In this document: piece by piece, positions 1 through 5,276 of the stretch
How positions within the stretch are numbered: the first letter of the stretch is position 1
Layout: each line of letters opens with the position of its first letter
Assembly: GCA_014804085.1 (NCBI GenBank)
Contig: JAAVAM010000069.1
Location: forward strand, 1-8,399
Direction of reading: 5' to 3'
Source: Treponema sp.
Lineage (GTDB): Bacteria > Spirochaetota > Spirochaetia > Treponematales > Treponemataceae
Length of the DNA: 8,399 nucleotides
Program-made: the position numbers and the translations under genes
Notes under the pieces: model-generated
Told to the model about the DNA's origin: nothing
What the model saw: only the letters and a program-made list of their open reading frames with translations
The model's database searches: none

Positions 1-237
1 CCGTACAGCGTGATTTTCTTTCCGCCTGCAAAAAATTCTTTTGTCATACTTTCATAAAACCTTGTAAATCGGAAAAACCGAGTTCGCGGTAAAATTGCTT
101 CGCGCCGTCGGTGGATTCCAAATATAGTTTCCCGACGTTTTCCGCGCGGTCAATTTTCGCGTTTCGTCCAAAACGCAAACGCTATCGGGCAAATCCCGCA
201 ATCGTTTTTCAAATAAAGAAAGGATCGTGTTGTCCAT
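1..237 (-). pseudogene. Frame-disrupted acetyltransferase-like remnant, running off the window start
   Basis: On the minus strand an ATG at 237 has a good ribosome binding site (AAGGAG, 6 nt spacing) and a promoter further upstream. The frame begins MDNTILSLFEKRLRDLP and stays open to a stop at 52-54, but its second half loses protein-like character. A different minus-strand frame, open from about 181 to position 1, reads LYLESTDGAKQFYRELGF and then GFYESMTKEFF. The A-x-x-FYRELGF pattern is the usual C-terminal signature of GNAT N-acetyltransferases (strand 5 and helix 4). That frame has a TAG at 184-182, so the two halves can only be joined by a frameshift between about 181 and 165. The N-terminal piece is only about 25 residues, so a normal GNAT acetyl-CoA-binding motif (R/QxxGxG/A) is missing. 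I infer a gene with an internal deletion or frameshift. An assembly error is possible. The 3' end lies beyond position 1, so total length is unknown. Confidence 0.45.
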
Positions 238-310
238 TATTGTCTCCTTGCAGGCACTTGTTTCATTCTCATACTGTTTTATACATTTTATCTTATGCCA
301 CGATACAAAA

Positions 311-338
311 ATCATACCATATTTAAAAACCATGTCAA
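311..338 (-). promoter_or_regulatory. Sigma70-type promoter for the acetyltransferase-like remnant
   Basis: On the minus strand a perfect -35 box TTGACA (338-333) is followed by a 16-nt spacer and a -10 box TATGAT (316-311). Transcription would start near 304, leaving a leader of about 67 nt before the ATG at 237. This is the closest match to consensus in the window, although the gene it serves is broken. An inverted repeat, TAGTAT/ATACTA (359-364 and 373-378), lies just upstream and might be an operator or simply A+T-rich sequence. Confidence 0.7.
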
Positions 339-481
339 GTACGCAGAATAATAGTATATAGTATTAAAAAACATACTAGCAAATAGTGAGTAGTGCGGAG
401 CAAGTCAATATATTATAGTAGAAAAGAAGGGAGCATGCATATTCTTGTGTGGAGACGCGATAATTTGTTTTCCATACTCGC

Positions 482-509
482 TTGTCTTTCGTTTGCGGTA
501 TGATATAAT
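482..509 (+). promoter_or_regulatory. Extended -10 promoter abutting the GNAT start codon
   Basis: A perfect TATAAT (504-509) is preceded by TG at 501-502, giving an extended -10 element. A moderate -35 box, TTGTCT (482-487), lies 16 nt upstream. The expected transcription start, 6-7 nt after the -10 box, falls at about 515-516, on the A of the ATG at 516. The message would then be leaderless. The rest of the 238-515 interval contains only the opposing promoter and A+T-rich sequence, with no convincing gene. Confidence 0.6.
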
Positions 510-515
510 GACGGC

Positions 516-947
516 ATGACAAACGGCAATGTAGCGGATGGCATATTGATACGTATTGCAGAATTAGGCGACTTACATTTTTTGAAGACGCATGACAAAC
601 ATATTTCAGAATCCGTATTGAAAAATGCAATCAGGCAAGAACATATTCTCATGGCAGAGATAAATGGCGAAATCATTGGGTGGCTTCGCTATAATTATTT
701 TTGGGATAACACGCCGTTTATGAATATGCTTTTTATAGTGAGCGAATATCGCGGCAATAGATATGGAGCAAATCTAGTTGCGCATTGGGAAGAGCAGATG
801 AAACAATCAGGTTTTCATGTAGTCATGACTTCAACGCAGGCAAATGAATGTGCGCAGCATTTTTATCAAAAACTTGGATACAATGCCATTGGCGGTTTTT
901 TGATGGGAAACGAGCCTTATGAATTGATATTGTCAAAAGAAATATAA
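516..947 (+). CDS. GNAT-family N-acetyltransferase
   Basis: The 143-residue protein has the normal length of a single-domain GNAT enzyme, which transfers an acetyl group from acetyl-CoA to an amine. The substrate cannot be told from sequence. After an N-terminal IRIAELGDL strand (12-20), the middle strands read ILMAEINGEIIGWLRY (44-59). The acetyl-CoA pyrophosphate loop appears as R79-G-N-R-Y-G-A85, followed by helix 3. The C-terminal signature AQHFYQKLGY is at 113-122. No Shine-Dalgarno sequence precedes the ATG, and the promoter predicts a transcript starting at the ATG itself. A TTG at 546 (residue 11) would give the more usual GNAT N-terminus but also has no clear ribosome binding site. 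The gene is richer in A+T than those after 975, which suggests a separate origin. The methyltransferase gene follows after 27 nt in the same direction and may be co-transcribed. Confidence 0.85.
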   Translation: MTNGNVADGILIRIAELGDLHFLKTHDKHISESVLKNAIRQEHILMAEINGEIIGWLRYNYFWDNTPFMNMLFIVSEYRGNRYGANLVAHWEEQMKQSGFHVVMTSTQANECAQHFYQKLGYNAIGGFLMGNEPYELILSKEI

Positions 948-974
948 AATTCAATTTTACGGAGCAACATATTT

Positions 975-1646
975 ATGGACATAAAAACGCAGTTCAATCT
1001 TGTCGCGGAGGAATATGACGCAAATCGCAGGAAATTCATTCCCTGCTTTGACGACTACTACGAAAGCACAACGCGATTCATCGCGGCGGGAATCGATGAG
1101 CCAAAGCGGATATTGGATTTGGGCGCAGGAACGGGGCTTTTGTCTTATTATTGGTATCAGCACTTTCCGAAGGCGGAGTATGTGCTTGTGGACGTGTCCG
1201 AGGAGATGCTGAAAATCGCGCGGAAGCGGTTCAGCGACATTGCCACGGTGGATTTTCAAATCATCGACTATGCGGACACGCTTCCAGAAGGAGATTTTGA
1301 TGTCATCGTTTCGGCTTTGTCCGTTCATCATTTGGAAAATGACGGCAAAAAAAATCTGTTCGCGCGTGTTTATGAAAAATTGCCAAACGGCGGTCTTTTC
1401 GTGAATTACGACCAATTCTGCGCAGGGCAGCCGGACTTGGATAATTGGTTCGACTCGTACTGGGAAAGCCAGTTTATGCACAGTGGGCTGACGGCGCACG
1501 ACATCACGTTGTGGAAAGAACGGCGAAAACTGGACCGGGAATGCTCCGTCGAACAGGAAACCGCAATGCTTCGCGAATGCGGCTTCAAGTCGGTCAAGTG
1601 CGTCTATTCCTGCCAGAAATTTTCGGTCATCGCGGCAATCAAGTAG
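975..1646 (+). CDS. Class I SAM-dependent methyltransferase
   Basis: This 223-residue cytoplasmic enzyme has the Rossmann-type methyltransferase fold. Motif I, the glycine-rich S-adenosylmethionine loop, is ILDLGAGTG at 46-54. The acidic residue that usually contacts the SAM ribose is D73 in LVDVSEEML. D98 in IIDYAD matches the residue near the adenine. The motif IV region FDVIVSALSVHHL (108-120) and the LPNGGLFV turn and strand (136-143) complete the fold. The family contains small-molecule methylases with many substrates, so the acceptor is unknown. The W/Y/F-rich stretch at 145-180 is probably the substrate lid. The start is supported by ACGGAG about 10 nt upstream. The gene sits 27 nt after the GNAT gene and probably shares its transcript, but has more G+C, so the two may have been brought together recently. 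Confidence 0.9.
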   Translation: MDIKTQFNLVAEEYDANRRKFIPCFDDYYESTTRFIAAGIDEPKRILDLGAGTGLLSYYWYQHFPKAEYVLVDVSEEMLKIARKRFSDIATVDFQIIDYADTLPEGDFDVIVSALSVHHLENDGKKNLFARVYEKLPNGGLFVNYDQFCAGQPDLDNWFDSYWESQFMHSGLTAHDITLWKERRKLDRECSVEQETAMLRECGFKSVKCVYSCQKFSVIAAIK

Positions 1647-1809
1647 GATTTGGGTGGAGGTCGCTTTCGCTTTGGGGAAGCACCGCCCGTTTGGGTTTTC
1701 GTCAAAATCACGCTGGGACGAGGAAAACCTGTTTGGGTGCGGCCTGCTTTCGCGCAGCGTACTGGTCGCGATGATTTGTCCGCAGTGTATTCCGCACAAG
1801 CGGGCGCGC
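1647..1809. other. Convergent intergenic spacer with an imperfect hairpin
   Basis: The spacer lies between the 3' ends of the methyltransferase (plus) and the second flavodoxin (minus). The only structure I see is an imperfect inverted repeat, GGTTTTCGTC (1694-1703) against GACGAGGAAAACC (1717-1729), with a 3-nt bulge. It is not followed by a T-run on either strand, so it is at best a weak terminator for both directions. A direct repeat, CCCGTTTGGGT and CCTGTTTGGGT, flanks the hairpin (1687-1697 and 1728-1738). No supportable gene is present. Confidence 0.35.
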
Positions 1810-2478
1810 TCAATCTGACCGGCTGACAGGGGAATCCTGCGTTCCAAAGCCGAGTCCGGCAAGCCAGGAAGTCACCAGTGCCTTTGCGTTTTTCATATCG
1901 CTGCGGGCTATGCCGAGCGCGTCAAGGACGGTCGTCTGCGGGAGTGCCGAGCGAATGTCCCTTACGGTGCGCGCAAGTCCGCCCGTGCCGTGGGCGCAGA
2001 ACGGAATGACGGTCTTGCCGCTGAAATCGTACCGCTCCAAGAACGTGCGGACTGCCATGGGGATTGTGTTCCACCAGTTCGGATAGCCGAGGAAGACAAT
2101 ATCGTAGTCGTCCATGTTCTCTACGGAGCGTTTCAGCGCGGGGCGGGCGTTTTTCGCCTGTTCCCGCTTCGCCCTGCTCAGGCAGCCGTTGTAATCGCTC
2201 GGGTACGGATCGGCTACGACTATCGAAAACAAATCGCCGCCGGTCACCGCCTCGATATATCCCGCCATGATTGCGGTGTTTCCGACCGTGAGGCTGGCGG
2301 ATGTCTCCGCGTCAAAGGCAGCTGAGCCGGACGGTGCGCCCGCCGTATTCTCTGCCCAAGTAAAATAGGCGATGAGAACCTTGTGCTTTGCAGGCACGGA
2401 TTCAGGGGGAAGCGCATGTTGTGCGGAACAGGTCAACGCCGCCGACAGCAGCAGGAATATGCCGAGCACTGTTTTCAT
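1810..2478 (-). CDS. Exported flavodoxin (Flavodoxin_4 type), second copy
   Basis: The 222-residue protein should carry FMN as a one- or two-electron carrier. It opens with a signal peptide (MKTVLGIFLLLSAALTCSAQ): the C at 17 could be a loose lipobox, or the peptide could be cut after A19. The flavodoxin core begins KVLIAYFTWAENT (33-45). The long loop before GNTAIMAGYI (67-76) is usual in this subfamily. Other hallmarks are GGDLFSI (80-86), the PYPSDY element, YDIVFLGYPNWWNTIP (125-140), TFLERYDFSGKTVIPF (145-160) and the GTGG loop near 164-167. The start at 2478 is chosen because AGGGAG lies 6 nt upstream and the signal peptide begins there; an in-frame ATG at 2499 would add seven charged residues. 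It is the last of four genes, 10 nt after the cyclophilin-like gene. Its electron partner is unknown. Confidence 0.88.
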   Translation of the reverse strand: MKTVLGIFLLLSAALTCSAQHALPPESVPAKHKVLIAYFTWAENTAGAPSGSAAFDAETSASLTVGNTAIMAGYIEAVTGGDLFSIVVADPYPSDYNGCLSRAKREQAKNARPALKRSVENMDDYDIVFLGYPNWWNTIPMAVRTFLERYDFSGKTVIPFCAHGTGGLARTVRDIRSALPQTTVLDALGIARSDMKNAKALVTSWLAGLGFGTQDSPVSRSD

Positions 2479-2488
2479 GCTGCGCTCC

Positions 2489-2941
2489 CTAAGGCGCAAC
2501 CCGCACCGTCATCTGAATGCCGGAAGGCAATTCCCGCAGCACACCGTAATCGGAAGTCAGCTCACCGATTTTGATAATGTCCATGCCGAGCGTCTGCTCC
2601 TCTTTGTCAAACCAGACGGCAAACGAATTGTTCGCGGGGCAGTACGACAGTTCGCCTTTCGTAAACGTGCGCTTCCGCTCGCCCGCCGCGCTGATTGTGC
2701 CGCTGATGCCGCCGTAATATTCCCTGTCCGCATACCGGCTCAACCGCACGGTCTGCGGCAACAACGCCGTAAACGCCTGTGCGACCGCCGTATCATACAG
2801 CACACCCGTCAGCACCAGGTCGCCGGTAACCAGTTCTATGCGGGTCGGTGCAAAAGCCGTCACGTTCCGTGTACTATTGCCTTCAGCAAAGCAACATGCC
2901 GCCGCAAGCATCAGGCAGAACGCCGTCCATAGTTTTTTCAT
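2489..2941 (-). CDS. Exported cyclophilin-like fold protein
   Basis: This 150-residue protein has a signal peptide (MKKLWTAFCLMLAAACCFAEG). The adjacent cysteines C16 and C17 could be a lipoprotein attachment site of the loose type seen in spirochaetes, or signal peptidase I could cut after A19. The mature part matches the small cyclophilin-like fold family: LVLTGVLYDTAVAQAFTALLP (42-62), then SRYADREYYGGISG (68-81), GELSYCPANNSFAVWF (96-111), GMDIIKIGEL (119-128) and a final strand ending TVRVAP. These proteins share the cyclophilin barrel but their biochemical role is not settled, and prolyl isomerase activity should not be assumed. In anaerobes I recall them often beside flavodoxins and oxidoreductases, as here. 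AAGGAG 8 nt before the ATG supports the start. The gene lies 15 nt after apbE and 10 nt before the second flavodoxin, so it is surely in one operon with them. Confidence 0.8.
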   Translation of the reverse strand: MKKLWTAFCLMLAAACCFAEGNSTRNVTAFAPTRIELVTGDLVLTGVLYDTAVAQAFTALLPQTVRLSRYADREYYGGISGTISAAGERKRTFTKGELSYCPANNSFAVWFDKEEQTLGMDIIKIGELTSDYGVLRELPSGIQMTVRVAP

Positions 2942-2956
2942 CGTCTTGACTCCTTT

Positions 2957-4027
2957 TCAATCGTTATTTTTGCCGCCGTCATTTTGTATGACGGTCACTT
3001 TCCACTCATCCGATGCTTCGGTGAGCGCAAATCTGTCGGCAATCGTTTCGGTGACGAACACTTCGCGAGCGTCGGTGACAAGCACCATGTCAAACCCGCC
3101 TTGCCCGCGCCAAAATGCGATTGCCTTTTCCGCGCCCATGACAAAACAGGCGGTCGAAAGCGCGTCGCAGTATTTTCCGTCGGCAGCGATGATTGAGACG
3201 GAGACAAGCCCGCTGTCCGCAGGTCTGCCCGTCCGGGGATTCATAATGTGATGATAGACGTTTCCGTCCTCGCCCGTAAAATTGCGCTGGTAGCCGCCCG
3301 ACGTGATAATTGCCTGACCGTCCAGCCGCACCGAAGCAAATGCCCCGTCCCCAAACGGCGACCTGACTCCGATGTTCCAGTCCGTGCCGTCGTCTTTCCT
3401 GCCGATAAGCTGAACGTTGCCGCCCAAGTTCACGATTGCCGACTCAATGCCATATCCGCGCAGACAGTCAATGACCAGATCGCCGATATATCCTTTTGCG
3501 ACCGCGCCCAAGTCAAGCTGCATGCCGTCAGGCACGGTGATGTCGTTTCCGTCAAGCAGGATTTTTTCGTAGCCGACGAGCGGAAGTACGCTGCTCATGC
3601 GCTCGTCTGAAGGTACGCCGTATTCGTCCGTCGTAAAGCCCCATGCGCGCACCACGGGATACACCGTGGGATCAAACACGCCGTCCGTTTTCCGTGCCAT
3701 GTCGAGCGCATACGCAATGAGCCGCGCCGTCTCGACGCTGATCGTCCGCCTGATTCCGCCGCCATGATTGATGGCGTACAGTTCGCTCCGGGTGTTGGTG
3801 ACCGACCATTTTTCCTCGCACTGTTCTATCAGCTGCCGCGCCGCCTGCAATGCTTCCGCCGCACCGTTCCCGTATGCCGACAGCGACACGTGCGTGTTCA
3901 GCGCAAAGAACTCCATCGTCTCTGCCGGTCTTGCCGTCCGTTTCGTCCGTCCGCCGCACCCGCAGAGAAAACACACCGCGCAAAAAGCGATTGCCGCGCC
4001 ACGTGCTTTCATGGCAACGCGCCTCAT
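2957..4027 (-). CDS. apbE: FAD:protein FMN transferase, lipoprotein ApbE
   Basis: ApbE splits FAD and attaches FMN covalently to a Ser/Thr in target proteins outside the cytoplasm, using Mg2+. The 356-residue product has a hydrophobic leader and lipobox LCGC (21-24), so it should be lipid-anchored at C24. Family blocks appear in order: FFALNTHVSLSAYG (40-53), GVFDPTVYPVVRAWGF (116-131), LDLGAVAKGYIGD (171-183), NLGGNVQLIG (200-209), ITSGGYQRNF (241-250), HIMNPRTGRP (260-269) and DALSTACFVMG (288-298). The last two carry the usual FAD and metal ligands. ATG at 4027 overlaps the upstream flavodoxin stop (ATGA), implying translational coupling. ATG at 4012 has a GATGAGG 9 nt upstream and gives a more standard leader, so the true start may be there. 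No (S/T)GA(S/T) flavinylation motif is visible in the mature parts of the neighbouring exported proteins, so its target is probably encoded elsewhere. Confidence 0.95.
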   Translation of the reverse strand: MRRVAMKARGAAIAFCAVCFLCGCGGRTKRTARPAETMEFFALNTHVSLSAYGNGAAEALQAARQLIEQCEEKWSVTNTRSELYAINHGGGIRRTISVETARLIAYALDMARKTDGVFDPTVYPVVRAWGFTTDEYGVPSDERMSSVLPLVGYEKILLDGNDITVPDGMQLDLGAVAKGYIGDLVIDCLRGYGIESAIVNLGGNVQLIGRKDDGTDWNIGVRSPFGDGAFASVRLDGQAIITSGGYQRNFTGEDGNVYHHIMNPRTGRPADSGLVSVSIIAADGKYCDALSTACFVMGAEKAIAFWRGQGGFDMVLVTDAREVFVTETIADRFALTEASDEWKVTVIQNDGGKNND

Positions 4028-4587
4028 CTCATGGCTGCCAGCGCGTCAATGTCGCTGCCAGAGCTTACGCGGCGACCCGTTTTCCAGACTGCCTGAGGCG
4101 CGGAGCGGCGCAAATTCGTCCCGCTCGATCCCATGCCGCTTCCGCCTGACGTGCAGAACGGAATCACGGTCTTTCCCGCAAAATTATGGCTTTCAAGGAA
4201 CGTATAGATGATCTGAGGTGCCTGCCCCCACCAAATAGGATAGCCGATATACACCACGTCATACTGTTCCAGCTGCACGGCACTGCCGCTGATTTTGGGA
4301 CGCGCCGCCGCGTCTTTCTGCTCCCTGTTCGCGCGACAGTCCGTAGTATAATCCAAATCGGCCGCCGTATACGGAACTTCAGGAACAATGCGGTATATAT
4401 CCGCCCCAAGCCGCGCCTGCAATGCTTCCGCCCGTCCTTTAGTCGTATTCGTGCATGAAAAATACACGACCAGCGTGTTCGGTGCGTTCCCGGCCGCAGA
4501 TGTGCCTGCCGTTGGTTCGCCCGCCGCGCCTGAAAGAGCCGCGCCAAGCAGCACCGCCGCCGCAAAAAGAATTTTCACCTGTTTCAT
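4024..4587 (-). CDS. Exported flavodoxin (Flavodoxin_4 type), first copy
   Basis: A 187-residue FMN-binding electron carrier with an N-terminal signal peptide (MKQVKILFAAAVLLGAALSG) and likely cleavage after A22. A low-complexity Ala/Gly/Thr linker follows. The flavodoxin core starts NTLVVYFSCTNTTK (37-50), which forms the FMN phosphate loop. It continues with GADIYRIVPEVPYT (61-74), DLDYTTDCRANREQ (77-90), RPKI, YDVVYIGYPIWWGQAPQII (109-127), TFLESHNFAGKTVIPFC (129-145) and the SGGSGMGSS loop (147-155) near the isoalloxazine. The C-terminus looks slightly short for the family. The start at 4587 has GGAGG 5 nt upstream; the ATG just before (4590) is too close, and longer in-frame starts lack a ribosome binding site. 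It is the first gene of the operon, and its stop overlaps the apbE start by 4 nt. It is paralogous to, but clearly diverged from, the flavodoxin at the operon's end. Confidence 0.9.
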   Translation of the reverse strand: MKQVKILFAAAVLLGAALSGAAGEPTAGTSAAGNAPNTLVVYFSCTNTTKGRAEALQARLGADIYRIVPEVPYTAADLDYTTDCRANREQKDAAARPKISGSAVQLEQYDVVYIGYPIWWGQAPQIIYTFLESHNFAGKTVIPFCTSGGSGMGSSGTNLRRSAPQAVWKTGRRVSSGSDIDALAAMR

Positions 4588-4607
4588 CATTTCCTCCAAA
4601 AGTGAAC

Positions 4608-4664
4608 ATATAATCGTATCCGACAATTGCAGTATACTGCCAATCGGATAGTATATCTAATACT
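4608..4664 (-). promoter_or_regulatory. Probable promoter/operator region of the flavodoxin-apbE operon
   Basis: Two TATACT boxes on the minus strand (4655-4650 and 4636-4631) are possible -10 elements; neither has a good -35. A TTGGCA (4643-4638) could pair with a weak -10 near 4618-4613. A perfect 12-bp palindrome, GCAGTATACTGC (4629-4640), overlaps the downstream TATACT. A second dyad, AGTAT-N5-ATACT (4650-4664), overlaps the upstream one. The overlap of dyads with candidate -10 boxes suggests repressor sites, but the exact promoter is not resolved. Confidence 0.4.
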
Positions 4665-4689
4665 TATTTTTCATAATGATATATGCAAA

Positions 4690-4739
4690 ACACGCATGTG
4701 CGTTTTAGCGCGGCAATTGCCCAACACCGCTCGCCGCGC
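4690..4739 (-). terminator. Weak terminator candidate after the HxlR gene
   Basis: Past the HxlR stop, the minus strand can form a 7-bp stem, GCGCGGC/GCCGCGC (4739-4733 with 4714-4708, 18-nt loop). A small CGC/GCG hairpin follows, ending in TTTT. The T-run is short and the loop long, so termination may be partial. Read-through from the regulator gene into the flavodoxin operon cannot be excluded. Confidence 0.25.
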
Positions 4740-4745
4740 CCTGCG

Positions 4746-5099
4746 TCAAGGCATCGGCGGCTGCTTTCCTTTGGGCAGTGTCTTTTTGTATTCCGTTCCC
4801 CATGCCATCAAGGCATCGAACACGGGCTTCAATGTCTTGCCGAGGACAGAAAGCGAGTATTCCACACGGGGCGGCATTTCCGCGAACACTTTCCGTCGGA
4901 CAAGACCGTCGGCTTCCAGCGCGCGCAGGTTGTCAGTCAGGACTTTCTTGCTGATACCGGGAACGTTCTTGATAAAGTCAGTGAACCGCTGCGTGCCGCC
5001 GTACATCATATTGCGGATAATCAGCAGTTTCCATTTGTTGCCAATCAGCCGCACCGTCGTCGCCACGGGACAGTCGGGCAGCTCGTCTTTTGTCAGCAT
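4746..5099 (-). CDS. HxlR-family winged-helix transcriptional regulator
   Basis: This 117-residue cytoplasmic DNA-binding protein belongs to the HxlR (DUF24/MarR-like) family, which binds palindromic operators as dimers. The characteristic N-terminus CPVATTVRLIGNKWKLLII is at 10-28. The winged helix follows: RFTDFIKNVPGISKKVLTDN (38-57), LRALEADGLVRRKVF (58-72) and PPRVEYSLSVLGKTL (76-90), then a C-terminal helix with AWGTEYKK (99-106). C10 is the only cysteine, in the position used for thiol-based sensing of quinones, aldehydes or hypochlorite by several family members (YodB, CatR, HypR, QsrR). The start at 5099 has AAGGAG 8 nt upstream and the canonical family N-terminus; an upstream ATG at 5168 would add 23 residues foreign to the family. 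It is transcribed away from the cupin gene and toward the flavodoxin operon, 158 nt away, so it may control both sides. Confidence 0.92.
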   Translation of the reverse strand: MLTKDELPDCPVATTVRLIGNKWKLLIIRNMMYGGTQRFTDFIKNVPGISKKVLTDNLRALEADGLVRRKVFAEMPPRVEYSLSVLGKTLKPVFDALMAWGTEYKKTLPKGKQPPMP

Positions 5100-5119
5100 G
5101 GCATCGTCTCCTTGCCAAC

Positions 5120-5148
5120 AATATAGCATAAGACAGCCGCCACGCCAA
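5120..5148 (-). promoter_or_regulatory. Candidate promoter of the HxlR gene
   Basis: On the minus strand TTGGCG (5148-5143), a 17-nt spacer and TATATT (5125-5120) are preceded by TG at the extended -10 position. Predicted start near 5113 gives a leader of only about 14 nt, with the AAGGAG at its very 5' end. A weaker alternative uses TTGAAC (5154-5149) with TCTTAT. Confidence 0.45.
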
Positions 5149-5160
5149 TAGTTCAAAAAA

Positions 5161-5228
5161 GAAACCATGTCACCAATCTATTATCAGATAATAGATTGGT
5201 GACTTTTCTTGCCTTGAGCCATGGTTTC
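5161..5228. repeat. Outer inverted repeat GAAACCATG/CATGGTTTC around the palindrome
   Basis: Nine-base arms at 5161-5169 and 5220-5228 are exact reverse complements and enclose the 35-bp palindrome off-centre. On the minus strand the outer right arm is followed directly by six T residues (5160-5155 in the C-run AAAAAA complement), so the whole element resembles a long intrinsic terminator for minus-strand transcription entering from the cupin side. No minus-strand gene is there to terminate, so its function is open. Confidence 0.5.
5169..5203. promoter_or_regulatory. Perfect 35-bp palindrome, candidate HxlR operator
   Basis: The arms GTCACCAATCTATTATC (5169-5185) and GATAATAGATTGGTGAC (5187-5203) are exact reverse complements around a single A at 5186. 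The element ends 5 bp before the cupin -35 box and begins 20 bp beyond the HxlR -35 box, between two divergent promoters. Its position and symmetry suit a dimeric or tetrameric regulator, most simply the adjacent HxlR protein. As RNA it would form a strong hairpin with a small loop after the centre opens. Confidence 0.7.
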
Positions 5229-5237
5229 CGTTATACT
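5209..5237 (+). promoter_or_regulatory. Promoter of the cupin and GyrI-like genes
   Basis: TTGCCT (5209-5214), 17-nt spacer, TATACT (5232-5237). Transcription should start near 5244, leaving a normal leader of about 33 nt before the cupin ATG. The -35 box lies 5 bp from the 35-bp palindrome, so a protein bound there would contact or mask RNA polymerase. Confidence 0.6.
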
Positions 5238-5276
5238 TGCGGACAGCAAACGGCAGACGTTTGCAAGGAGAATCTT

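Noticed and set aside
435..503. 22-codon plus-strand frame after an AAGGGAG, a possible leader peptide of the GNAT gene
   Set aside because: The purine-rich site is only 1 nt from the ATG, no good promoter precedes it, and its end overlaps the -10 box of the GNAT promoter. It cannot be supported.
957..1862. Long minus-strand open frame of 301 codons
   Set aside because: It runs antisense through the methyltransferase gene, whose motifs are unambiguous. Its own translation is rich in Arg, His and Phe without any recognisable domain and has no clear ribosome binding site.
2372..2932. Plus-strand open frame of 186 codons
   Set aside because: It is antisense to the second flavodoxin and the cyclophilin-like gene, is Arg/Gln/His-rich, and has no domain or ribosome binding site.
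1810..4587. ApbE-type flavinylation motif in the exported neighbours
   Set aside because: The mature flavodoxins and the cyclophilin-like protein contain no (S/T)GA(S/T) pattern. Similar strings such as TAGAPS and SGTIS do not fit.
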